In this document: positions 25,959-33,218 of the stretch, piece after piece
Numbering within the stretch: the stretch's first letter is position 1
Layout of the letters: each line of letters starts with the position of its first letter
Origin: Nannocystaceae bacterium
GTDB lineage: Bacteria > Myxococcota_A > Polyangia > Nannocystales > Nannocystaceae
DNA length: 41,963 nt
Direction: 5' to 3'
Assembly: GCA_019694555.1 (NCBI GenBank)
Contig: JAIBBS010000059.1
Span: forward strand, 1-41,963
The notes under the pieces: generated by a model
What the model was told of the DNA's origin: nothing
Databases searched by the model: none
What the model saw: the letters and a program-made list of their open reading frames with translations, nothing else
Made by a program: the position numbers and the translations under genes

Positions 25959-26921
25959 ATGACGGTGGTTTCCCCGCGAGGTTCGGCTGGGGCGGCGCCG
26001 CTGGTGTCGCTGCGTGCAGTCCGCAAGCGCTTCGGCTCGTTCACCGCCCTGCACGACGTCTCGGCCGACATCGACGGCCGCGCGATCGGCCTGCTGGGAC
26101 CCAACGGTGCGGGCAAGACCACGCTCATCCGCGTGCTGCTGGGCCTGCTCGCGCCCGATGGCGGGCAGGCGTTGGTGCTGGGACACGATGTCCGCGTGGA
26201 GCCGGCCGCGGTGCGCGCGCGCGTGGGCTACGCGATGGAGGGCCCCGACCGCATCGGCGGGCTCTCGGGGCTCGAGTCGGTGGTCTATGCCGGCGAGCTG
26301 TGCGGCCTGCGGCGGCGCGCGGCGATCCTGCGCGCGCACGAGATCCTCGATCTGGTCGGACTCGACGATGCGCGCATGCGTCCGGTCGAGGAGTACAGCA
26401 CCGGCATGCACCAGCGCGTGAAGCTGGCGATGGCGTTGGTGCACGACCCCGACCTGTTGCTGCTCGACGAACCCACCAGCGGCCTCGATCCCGAGAGCCG
26501 CGAAGAGCTGCTCGATCTGATCGTGCGACTGCGCGATGGCGAGGGCCCGGCTGTGATCCTCTCGACCCACCTGTTGCACGACGTCGAGCGCACCTGCGAC
26601 GCGTGCGTGATCATGCACCAGGGTCAGATCCGCTTCTCCGGGCCGCTGGCGCAGCTCAAGGCGCCGTCGTCACGCAGCTTCGAGGTCGAGCTCGACGGTG
26701 ACGCCAACGCCTTCGCGGTGGCGCTGCAGCAGTACGGCGGTGTGATGGCGATCGGCCGTCGACCGGGCGCGTGGGTCGTGACGCTGGCGGTCGAGGACGC
26801 GCGCACGCTGTGGTGGGCCGCGACCACCGCGGGCGTGCGGCTGTACCACGTGCAGCGCCACGAGGCCTCGCTCGAGGAGGCATTCCTGTCCGCGGTCGCG
26901 GCGAGTGCGGGGGCGGCATGA
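25959..26921 (+). CDS. ABC-2 type exporter ATPase (first of two)
   Basis: The 320-residue ATPase shows Walker A GPNGAGKT (47-54), an ABC signature modified to YSTGMHQRVK (146-155, in place of LSGGQ), Walker B LLLLDEP (166-172) and the H-loop histidine (H204). The Q-loop glutamine is replaced by VGYAMEGP, as in NatA-like subunits. A C-terminal extension of about 90 residues is typical of ABC-2 exporter ATPases. ATG 25959 is used; GTG 25932 would add nine residues and fits the upstream promoter better. The TGA overlaps the next ATG (ATGA). It most likely powers the adjacent permease. Substrate unknown; export of a lipid, peptide or drug, or resistance, is typical of the family. Confidence 0.93.
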   Translation: MTVVSPRGSAGAAPLVSLRAVRKRFGSFTALHDVSADIDGRAIGLLGPNGAGKTTLIRVLLGLLAPDGGQALVLGHDVRVEPAAVRARVGYAMEGPDRIGGLSGLESVVYAGELCGLRRRAAILRAHEILDLVGLDDARMRPVEEYSTGMHQRVKLAMALVHDPDLLLLDEPTSGLDPESREELLDLIVRLRDGEGPAVILSTHLLHDVERTCDACVIMHQGQIRFSGPLAQLKAPSSRSFEVELDGDANAFAVALQQYGGVMAIGRRPGAWVVTLAVEDARTLWWAATTAGVRLYHVQRHEASLEEAFLSAVAASAGAA

Positions 26922-27835
26922 AGGACGAGGTCTGCGCCATCGGCTATCGGCGGCTGCCGCCACGCGACGCACGTTGGGCGCCGTGGCCGATCGCCCGCAC
27001 CGCGCTGGCGCTGGCGTTCCGCAAGCGCTCGGTGAAGATGGCCGCTGCGCTCACGGTGTTCGTGGTGTTCATGCACGCGATCGTGGTGGTGGGCCAGGTG
27101 CTGGTCGCCGAGGCCACCAGCAACGACAGCGGCGAGGTGCCGATCAGCTTGGGCGCCGCCGTGGTCTCGCAGGTCATCGGCAAGGTCCACGGCACGCTGT
27201 CGACGTTCATCGGCGTGCAGCTGCACGCGACCGCGTTGTTGCTGGCGGTCGCCGCCGCGGGCCTCATCGCGGAGGACCGCCGCACCCGCGCGTTCGAGCT
27301 GTACTTCTCGCGGCCGCTGCGCCCGATCGACTACGCGATCGGCAAGGCGCTGGTGCCGTTGCTGCTGTCGTTCGCGACGCTGGTGCTGCCGCTGCTGGGG
27401 CTGTTCGGGCTCGCGCTGGGCATCGCACCGCACGTCATCGCCGACGAGCTGTGGCCGTTGCTGCTGCCAGGGTTGCTCGGCGCGATCGCGTGCGCCGCGG
27501 TGTTGTCGGCCACGCTGCTCGGTGCCAGCGCGGTGGGCGAGCGCGGGCGCACCGTCGGCGTCGCGTTCGTGCTCGGGCTGGGTGCCCTGGGTGGTTTCGC
27601 CAACGGCATGGCCGAGTCCGGCGTGCGTTGGGCCGGCTACCTCGGCCCGCTGCGCGACGTGCAGACCGTGATGGACGCGCTGCTGCAGGCGGGCTCGCCC
27701 GGCATCATGGCCATGCTCGATCTGCGCGAGTCGACCAACGACAGCGCGTGGATCTCGGCCGCGGTGCTGGCGGGCATCTCCGCGCTGGGCGTGCTCGCGG
27801 TGGTGCTGCGCCTGCGCAAGGAGGTCCGCGGATGA
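26918..27835 (+). CDS. ABC-2 type permease (first of two)
   Basis: This 305-residue membrane protein has a soluble N-terminus (about 40 residues, including WPIARTALALAFRKRSVKM) and about six membrane helices, the first near 42-65. The second is followed by EDRRTRAFELYFSRPLRP, the signature of ABC-2 permeases whose members act on termini of transport units. The start ATG overlaps the ATPase stop by 4 bases and the stop overlaps the next ATG by 4 bases, so it is translationally coupled on both sides. It likely pairs with the ATPase encoded immediately upstream. Confidence 0.92.
   Translation: MKDEVCAIGYRRLPPRDARWAPWPIARTALALAFRKRSVKMAAALTVFVVFMHAIVVVGQVLVAEATSNDSGEVPISLGAAVVSQVIGKVHGTLSTFIGVQLHATALLLAVAAAGLIAEDRRTRAFELYFSRPLRPIDYAIGKALVPLLLSFATLVLPLLGLFGLALGIAPHVIADELWPLLLPGLLGAIACAAVLSATLLGASAVGERGRTVGVAFVLGLGALGGFANGMAESGVRWAGYLGPLRDVQTVMDALLQAGSPGIMAMLDLRESTNDSAWISAAVLAGISALGVLAVVLRLRKEVRG
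27818..27824 (+). promoter_or_regulatory. Strong Shine-Dalgarno AAGGAGG
   Basis: A near-perfect ribosome binding site, 7 bases before ATG 27832 and lying inside the 3' end of the upstream permease gene. It contrasts with the absence of such sites before most transcription-unit-leading genes. Confidence 0.7.
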
Positions 27836-28752
27836 GCGAGGCCACCATCGCGGTGCAGGGCGTGTCGAAGTTGTTCGGACTCGTGCGCGCGCTCGACGAG
27901 ATCGATCTGAGCTTCGGCCCCGGCGTGACCGGTCTGCTCGGACCCAACGGCTCGGGCAAGTCGACCCTGCTCAAGCTCGTCAGCGGGCAGCTGCGCCCCG
28001 ACACCGGCACGGTGCGCGTGCTCGGCCGCGATCCGTTCGAGGCCGCGACCATGACGGAAGTGGGCCTGTGCCCCGAGCACGACAAGTTCTACGAGGAGCT
28101 GCGTGCGATCGACTTCGTCACCGCGCTGGTGCGGCTGCACGGCTACGACGCCCGTGCGGCGCGGCAGCGGGCCGAGGCCGCGCTCGCCCGCGTCGCGCTC
28201 GAGCAGCTCGCACACAAGCCGCTGCGCGAGATGAGCCGCGGCATGCGTCAGCGCGTGAAGATCGCCCAGGCCATCGCGCACGAGCCCCGCGTCGTGCTGC
28301 TCGATGAACCGCTGACCGGCACCGACCCGGTCGGCCGCGCGGATCTCATCGCGCTGGTGACCGGGCTGGGCAACGGCGGCATGACGGTCGTGGTCTCGAG
28401 CCACGTGCTGCACGAGGTCGAGGCCATGACCCACCGCGTCGTGCTCATCCGCTACGGCCGCCTGCGCGCGCAGGGCAACATCCGCCGCCTGCGCGCGCTG
28501 CTGGTCGACCGGCCCTACCGCGTGCAGCTCGCGTGCGAACGCCCGCGCGAGCTCGCGGCGCAGCTGCTGCAGCTGGCCGGCACGCGCGCGGTCGCGGTGC
28601 TCGACGAGCACACCATCGAGCTGACCACGGTCGAGCTCGACGCGGCGGTGCTGGCGATCCCGGCCGCCGCCGATCGGCTCGGCATCACGCTCGAGCGCAT
28701 GACCTCGCCCGACGCCGATCTCGAGAGCCTGTACCGCTACCTGGTCGCGTGA
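27832..28752 (+). CDS. ABC-2 type exporter ATPase (second)
   Basis: The 306-residue ATPase has Walker A GPNGSGKS (37-44), signature EMSRGMRQRVK (133-143), Walker B VVLLDEP (154-160) and switch histidine H191. The D-loop reads LTGTDP. The C-terminal portion (about 220-306) is a typical ABC-2 exporter extension. It overlaps both neighbours by 4 bases and has the operon's best Shine-Dalgarno. It is not a duplicate of the first ATPase: signature, D-loop and C-terminal extension differ clearly. It presumably drives the second permease, or forms a heterodimer with the first ATPase. Confidence 0.93.
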   Translation: MSEATIAVQGVSKLFGLVRALDEIDLSFGPGVTGLLGPNGSGKSTLLKLVSGQLRPDTGTVRVLGRDPFEAATMTEVGLCPEHDKFYEELRAIDFVTALVRLHGYDARAARQRAEAALARVALEQLAHKPLREMSRGMRQRVKIAQAIAHEPRVVLLDEPLTGTDPVGRADLIALVTGLGNGGMTVVVSSHVLHEVEAMTHRVVLIRYGRLRAQGNIRRLRALLVDRPYRVQLACERPRELAAQLLQLAGTRAVAVLDEHTIELTTVELDAAVLAIPAAADRLGITLERMTSPDADLESLYRYLVA

Positions 28753-29501
28753 GCGAGGACCCGATGACGACCGCGACCGCCCCACCCCGTGTGCTCCCCG
28801 TCTCGCAGCTGTCGCTGGCGTGGTTCTGGACGCGATTCCACACCCTGCGCGCGCTTCGCAAGCCCGCGACCACGCTCGCGATCGCCGGCGTCGTCGTCAT
28901 GGGCCTGTCGCTGCGCGTGGCCGGGGTCGCGCCCGCCTCGGGCATCGTCGAGTTCTACCTGACGCTGGTGCTGCCGCTGTTCGCGATGTTCTTCGGCAGC
29001 GGTGGGCTGCGCGAGGAGGTCGAGGATCAGACCCTGACGTACGCGTTCGTGCGCCCGATCGCGCGCGGCTGGGTCTTCGCCGCGCGCACGGCCGCGGCCG
29101 CGTTCGTCGCGCTGGTGCCGGTCGCGATCGGGCTGGTCATCGCCTTCGATGGCCCGCTGGTGTTGCTGCGCAACCTCGCGATCGCGGTGCTGGGCGCGAT
29201 CGCGTACACGGCCGTGTTCGCGGTCGTGGGGCTGGTGATGCGACGACCGACGCTGCTGGGTCTGGGCATCGTCGCGTGGGAGCAGGTCGTCGGCACCGTG
29301 CCGGGGTTTCTGTCCCGCCTGACCCTGCGCGCGCACCTGCGCGGCCTGATGGAGCTCGGCGGCGGCGACGGCCTGCTCGGGCGGCTGTATCGACCGCCAC
29401 CGTGGTGGGCGAGCCTGCCAACCCTGCTGATCGTCACCGCGCTCGTGCTCGCGTTCGGCGCGTGGTGGGTGTCACGCCGCGAGCTGGTCGTGCCGAAGTG
29501 A
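28749..29501 (+). CDS. ABC-2 type permease (second)
   Basis: This 250-residue protein has about six membrane helices beginning near residue 42 (TTLAIAGVVVMGLSLRVAGV) and the motif REEVEDQTLTYAFVRPIARG, which parallels the RRTRAFELYFSRPLRP loop of the first permease. GTG 28749 overlaps the previous stop (GTGA). ATG 28764, five codons later and preceded by GAGGA, is an equally reasonable start. It is shorter than the first permease and is the last gene of the four-gene unit. Two coupled ATPase-permease pairs in one operon suggest either one heteromeric exporter or two exporters used together. Confidence 0.9.
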   Translation: MSEDPMTTATAPPRVLPVSQLSLAWFWTRFHTLRALRKPATTLAIAGVVVMGLSLRVAGVAPASGIVEFYLTLVLPLFAMFFGSGGLREEVEDQTLTYAFVRPIARGWVFAARTAAAAFVALVPVAIGLVIAFDGPLVLLRNLAIAVLGAIAYTAVFAVVGLVMRRPTLLGLGIVAWEQVVGTVPGFLSRLTLRAHLRGLMELGGGDGLLGRLYRPPPWWASLPTLLIVTALVLAFGAWWVSRRELVVPK

Positions 29502-29563
29502 ACCAGCTGCGCGCCCGCGCGCGTCGCATCCTCCTGGAAAATACCGACGCCTCGGTCGACACT

Positions 29564-29568
29564 GGGAG
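29564..29568 (+). promoter_or_regulatory. Shine-Dalgarno GGGAG
   Basis: Six bases before ATG 29575. The 73 bases between the ABC operon and this gene also hold AATACC (about 29540-29545) but no convincing extended -10, so the gene may be read through from the ABC operon. Confidence 0.4.
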
Positions 29569-29574
29569 TGGAGC

Positions 29575-30012
29575 ATGAGCGAGCTGCCCTACTCGGTGGT
29601 CGCCCGCGTGGGACGCTTGGTCGAGGGCCGCGTCTTCCGCCTCGCCTCCGTCGAGGAGGTCGATCGCTACATCGCGCAGCTCGCCGAGGTCGTCGACGGA
29701 CTGCCGCCGGGCACCCAGGGCGTGCTGTGTGCCGACCATCGCCCCGCGGAGCTGTACTCGCAGGCCGTGACCGATCGTCTGGTCGAGTCGTTCCAGCGCA
29801 TGAACGCGAGGCTCGAGCGCGTCGCCATCGTCACGGGGCTGCGCAAGCACACGCTGTACATGCAGCTGCGACGGATCGTGCGCGAGGCGGCCTACGAGCC
29901 GCGGCAGGTGTTCCAGATCCCCGAGCCCGCGATCACGCACCTGACCGTCGCGCTGTCGCCCGAGGAGCTCGCGCGCGCGCGGGCGTTCCTGGGCGAGATC
30001 GACGACGGCTGA
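29575..30012 (+). CDS. Small cytoplasmic protein, possibly STAS-like
   Basis: The 145-residue product has no signal peptide or membrane segment. It begins MSELPYSVVARVGRLVEGRV. It alternates strands and amphipathic helices (VEEVDRYIAQLAEVVDGLPP, TQGVLCADHRPAEL, RLVESFQRMNARLERVAIVT, LYMQLRRIVREA). The pattern, with a central strand of the LERVAIVT type and a following helix, resembles STAS/SpoIIAA-like domains, but I cannot confirm this by eye. It follows the double ABC operon by 73 bases on the same strand and converges on the SRPBCC-like gene. A regulatory or adaptor role is only a guess. Confidence 0.75.
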   Translation: MSELPYSVVARVGRLVEGRVFRLASVEEVDRYIAQLAEVVDGLPPGTQGVLCADHRPAELYSQAVTDRLVESFQRMNARLERVAIVTGLRKHTLYMQLRRIVREAAYEPRQVFQIPEPAITHLTVALSPEELARARAFLGEIDDG

Positions 30013-30024
30013 GCGCCGGCGCGA

Positions 30025-30519
30025 TCACGGCAGCTCGGACTTGAGCAGCGTGGCGACGTCGGACACGAAGCGATGCACCGACGCGTCCGCGATGCGGTGC
30101 CCGACCATCGCATCGACGACCGACCCCAACGCACCCAGCGGCGGACGATAGACGCCGTGCAGGTCGAGCTGGGTCTCGTCCTTCGACAGCGGGTAGATCG
30201 AGAGCTCGGCCTCCATCGACGGGAAGATCGCGGCCGCGCGCGCGGCCTTCCACCGCAGCTTGATCACGAACGTCGGCACCGGGCCCAGTGGCCCGCGCGG
30301 GTGCTCCTCGGCCTCGACCACCTCGATGGCGACCGCGGTGCCGACCTCGATGCCACCGAGCTCGACGCGGAGGTTGGCCGCGAGCGCGTCGGCGCGATCG
30401 GCCGCGCCCTGGGTCGCGCGCGCGAGGATGCCCGCGAGATCCGCTCGCAGCGCATCGCGCACCGCCGCGTAGGGTCGGTTGACGTACTCGTAGAAGCGGA
30501 GCTCGTGGGCCTGCGCCAT
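30025..30519 (-). CDS. SRPBCC-like ligand-binding protein
   Basis: The 164-residue product begins MAQAHELRFYEYVNRPYAAV, the strand-plus-helix opening typical of the START/SRPBCC fold. It continues with a beta-rich core (VPTFVIKLRWKA, MEAELSIYPLSKDETQLDLH) and a long C-terminal helix (VHRFVSDVATLLKSEL). These proteins form a hydrophobic pocket and bind lipids or polyketide-like ligands; some act as cyclases or stress proteins. No catalytic residues can be named. No signal peptide, so it is cytoplasmic. The start is preceded by CGC-TAAACC 7 bases upstream, a weak promoter-like match. It converges on the small protein gene with only 12 bases between. Confidence 0.75.
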   Translation of the reverse strand: MAQAHELRFYEYVNRPYAAVRDALRADLAGILARATQGAADRADALAANLRVELGGIEVGTAVAIEVVEAEEHPRGPLGPVPTFVIKLRWKAARAAAIFPSMEAELSIYPLSKDETQLDLHGVYRPPLGALGSVVDAMVGHRIADASVHRFVSDVATLLKSELP

Positions 30520-30697
30520 CACGCTTGGTTTAGCGGAACCGCCGCGCGCCTCCGCCGACGTTTCGGCGCAGGGATCGTCGGCGCCGCCGCAGGCTCTGCG
30601 CCCGGGGCCGCGGGCGAGGCAACACACGCGTCGGCTTGACGCGGACGGCGGCCGCTCGAACAATCCGCGGCGGCCATGCGCTGCCACCGGGATCCCC

Positions 30698-32350
30698 GTG
30701 CGTGATCGGGCCGCGCTGCGCATCGCGGTCGCGGATCCCGGCTTCACGCCGTCGGAGCGCGAGGCCGCGGCGCTGCTCGAGCTGCTCGGCGAGGACGAGC
30801 ACGCGCGCGCGGCCACGCGGGCGCTGCTGCGGATCCCCGCGGCTGCCCGCGCGGCGGTGACGGCCGGGTTCGAGACGCTGGTCGGAGCTGCACGCGCGGG
30901 CGCGTGCGAGCTGGTCGGAAGGCTCGCGCGCGAGCACGACGCCACGCTCGCGCCGTGGCTGGTCGAGCGGCTGCGCGACGCCGACGCGAGCACGCGACGC
31001 CGCGCCGCGACCGCGCTGGGCAAGCTCGAGGATCCGCAATTCGAGGCGCCGCTGCTGGCGGCATGGTCGGCCGCGGACAGTGCGAGCGAGCGCCGCGCGA
31101 TCGTGGCGGCGCTGGGCCAGTCGGGTGATGCGGGCGCACAGGCGTTGCTGGCCGAGCTCGCGCAGGGGCCGTGGGTCCGCGACGACGCCGAGCTCGCGCG
31201 CATCGTCGGCGAGGCCCAGCTCAAGCTCGCGCGCGAGCAGCTGCGCCGCGAGCCCAGCAGCATCGCGCTCGACGTCGCGCTCGATCGCGAGGTCGAGCTG
31301 GCGCTGTCGGTGCGCCGCGGCTTCGAGCCCGTGCTCGCGGAGGAACTCGCGGCGCTGGGCCTGCGCCCGCGCGTGGGCAACGGCGCGCTGCTGGTGCGCA
31401 GCGCAGGCCCGTTGCGAAGGTTGCTGCAGGCGCGCACGTTCCTGCAGCTGTCGATCGTGCTGCCGCCGGTGCGCGTGGGCGCAGGCGGGCTCGAGGCCGC
31501 GATCGTGCGCGCGCTGGCCAGCGACACCGCGCAGCAGGTGCTGCTGGGCTGGACCCACGGCCCGATCCGCTGGCGCCTGCACTGGCACGGCGCGGGCCAC
31601 CGCCGCGGTGCGACCTTCCGCGTCGCAGCCGCGGTCGCGGAGCTGGTGCCGGCGCTGGTCAACGACGCCCGCGAGGCGCCTTGGCAGGTGCAGGTCACCG
31701 TGCAAGGCGATCGCGTCGCGATCGAGCTGCAGCCGCGGCTCGACGATCCGCGCTTCGCGTGGCGGCGCGGCGCGGTGCCGGCGTCGTCGCATCCGACCGT
31801 GGCGGCCGCGCTGGCGCACGTCGCCGGTGCGGCCGCGCGCGACGTGGTGTGGGATCCCTTCGTCGGTGCCGGCGCCGAGCTGATCGAGCGCGCGCGCCTG
31901 GGCCCCTACCGCGCGCTGTTCGGCAGCGACCTCGACGACGCCGCGCTCGCGATCGCGGCCGACAACCTCGCGGCCGCGGGGGTCGCCGACGCCACGCTCA
32001 CACGGGCCGACGCGCGGCGGCACCGACCCGCGCTGCCGCCGACGCTGGTGTTGACCAACCCGCCCATGGGCCATCGCGTGCGTGCCGGTGGCGCCCAGGC
32101 CCTGGGCGAGCTGCTCGACGCAGCGCTGTCGAGTTGGTTGCAGCAGCTGGTCTCGGATCGCGATGCCCGAGGGCGCATCGTGTGGCTCTCGCCGGTGCCC
32201 GAGCGCACCGCCGCCAACCCCCGCGCCCGCGTGGTGCTGCGGCGCGCGGTCGACCTGAACGGCCTCGCAGCCGAGCTGCAGGTGCTGCAGCGGCGTGAGG
32301 ACAGCGCGCCCGCACACCGGCGCTCGCGCGCCCGCTCGCGTCAACCGTGA
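30698..32350 (+). CDS. HEAT-repeat/THUMP-like/SAM methyltransferase fusion
   Basis: The 550-residue protein joins three parts. Residues about 20-185 are helical HEAT-like repeats (LVERLRDADASTRRRAATAL, ERRAIVAALGQSGDAGAQAL). Residues about 198-345 resemble the THUMP-ferredoxin region of RNA methyltransferases (RRGFEPVLAEELAALGLRPR). Residues about 360-530 form a class I SAM methyltransferase with motif I VVWDPFVGAGAELIERA (383-399), Asp411 in motif II, and NPPMGHR (454-460) as the catalytic NPP(Y/F)-type motif with Met in place of the aromatic residue. Homology to the RlmL/TrmN (UPF0020) group suggests 23S rRNA or tRNA guanosine or adenosine N-methylation. The HEAT domain is an unusual N-terminal addition. 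GTG 30698 starts the frame. The target RNA is unknown. Confidence 0.85.
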   Translation: MRDRAALRIAVADPGFTPSEREAAALLELLGEDEHARAATRALLRIPAAARAAVTAGFETLVGAARAGACELVGRLAREHDATLAPWLVERLRDADASTRRRAATALGKLEDPQFEAPLLAAWSAADSASERRAIVAALGQSGDAGAQALLAELAQGPWVRDDAELARIVGEAQLKLAREQLRREPSSIALDVALDREVELALSVRRGFEPVLAEELAALGLRPRVGNGALLVRSAGPLRRLLQARTFLQLSIVLPPVRVGAGGLEAAIVRALASDTAQQVLLGWTHGPIRWRLHWHGAGHRRGATFRVAAAVAELVPALVNDAREAPWQVQVTVQGDRVAIELQPRLDDPRFAWRRGAVPASSHPTVAAALAHVAGAAARDVVWDPFVGAGAELIERARLGPYRALFGSDLDDAALAIAADNLAAAGVADATLTRADARRHRPALPPTLVLTNPPMGHRVRAGGAQALGELLDAALSSWLQQLVSDRDARGRIVWLSPVPERTAANPRARVVLRRAVDLNGLAAELQVLQRREDSAPAHRRSRARSRQP

Positions 32351-32356
32351 TACCGT
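32348..32356 (+). promoter_or_regulatory. Extended -10 element TGA-TACCGT
   Basis: The hexamer (32351-32356) ends 7 bases before GTG 32364. The TGA of the element is the stop codon of the methyltransferase gene (32348-32350), so a promoter is embedded at that gene's end. Confidence 0.45.
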
Positions 32357-32363
32357 CCGCGCC

Positions 32364-33218
32364 GTGGGATCCCGGCGTTTTCCCGTGGGCTTGGCCGCGC
32401 GACGCATCGCGGTGGTCGCGACGCTCGCCGTCGTGAGCACCGCATGCACGTCCGACGAGTGGCCGATCGAAGAGGACGAGGACGAGAGCGGTGACGAGCC
32501 CAACCCCGGCGAGCCCGACCCCGTGGTCGCGCAGCTGGTGGTGTTCGAGCCGCAGTCGCCGTCGGTCCACGGCCTGGGCACCGCGGTGCCGCTGGCCGCG
32601 GAGCTGCACGACGTGCTGGGCCTGCCGCTGGACCCCGCGCTGATCGACGGCGGCATCGTGTGGACCTCCGACGCCGGTGGTCCGACGCTGTGGGTCGGTG
32701 ACGAGGGCGAGGTCGAGCTCGAGCCCGGGCTGCACCAGATCTCGGCGACCGCACGGCTCGCCGACGGCAGCCGCCTGGTCGCGAGCGTCGGTGGCGTGTA
32801 CGTGCAGTCGTACTGGACCGGCACCTACGAGGGCACCGCCGACCTCGCGATCGCGGTGATGTTCCAGGGCATCCCGCTGGCACCGCACTGCACCGGGCCG
32901 ATCGCGCTGCGGGTCGACTACGACGGCGAGACCATCGAGTTCACCGGTGGCACCTGCTCGCTCAACGCGGTCATCACCACCTTCGACGTCGCGTACACCA
33001 TCGAGGGCACGTTCGCCAACGGCGCGGGCCACGGCACCATCGACTACGACCTCGGCGGCTTCATCTCGCTGTCGTTCGACTGGCAGGGCGCGTTCGTCGA
33101 GGATGCGTTCCGCGGCAGCTTCGAGGGCACCGTGCCGATCCCGTTGGTCGGCGACGCCGATGGCAAGGGCAGCTTCGTCGCGCCGCTGAAGAGCCGATTC
33201 CTGGAGGACGCACCATGA
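32364..33218 (+). CDS. Putative lipoprotein coupled to a barrel protein
   Basis: GTG 32364 gives 284 residues with signal RRIAVVATLAVVSTAC (lipobox Cys28) and an acidic spacer rich in Glu and Asp (EEDEDESGDEPNP). The body is all-beta: an Ig-like segment (about 55-145), then a repeated GTYEGTADLAIAV/GSFEGTVPIPLVG strand pattern with one disulfide candidate pair (HCTGPI, TCSLN). No family recognised. The frame extends upstream to 32295, but the promoter and lipobox position favour the GTG. It overlaps the next gene's start by 4 bases (ATGA) and is probably translated together with it. Confidence 0.8.
   Translation: MGSRRFPVGLAARRIAVVATLAVVSTACTSDEWPIEEDEDESGDEPNPGEPDPVVAQLVVFEPQSPSVHGLGTAVPLAAELHDVLGLPLDPALIDGGIVWTSDAGGPTLWVGDEGEVELEPGLHQISATARLADGSRLVASVGGVYVQSYWTGTYEGTADLAIAVMFQGIPLAPHCTGPIALRVDYDGETIEFTGGTCSLNAVITTFDVAYTIEGTFANGAGHGTIDYDLGGFISLSFDWQGAFVEDAFRGSFEGTVPIPLVGDADGKGSFVAPLKSRFLEDAP
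33203..33207 (+). promoter_or_regulatory. Shine-Dalgarno GGAGG
   Basis: Seven bases before ATG 33215, inside the end of the upstream lipoprotein gene. It is another operon-internal gene with a strong site, whereas the operon's first gene (32364) has none. Confidence 0.6.
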
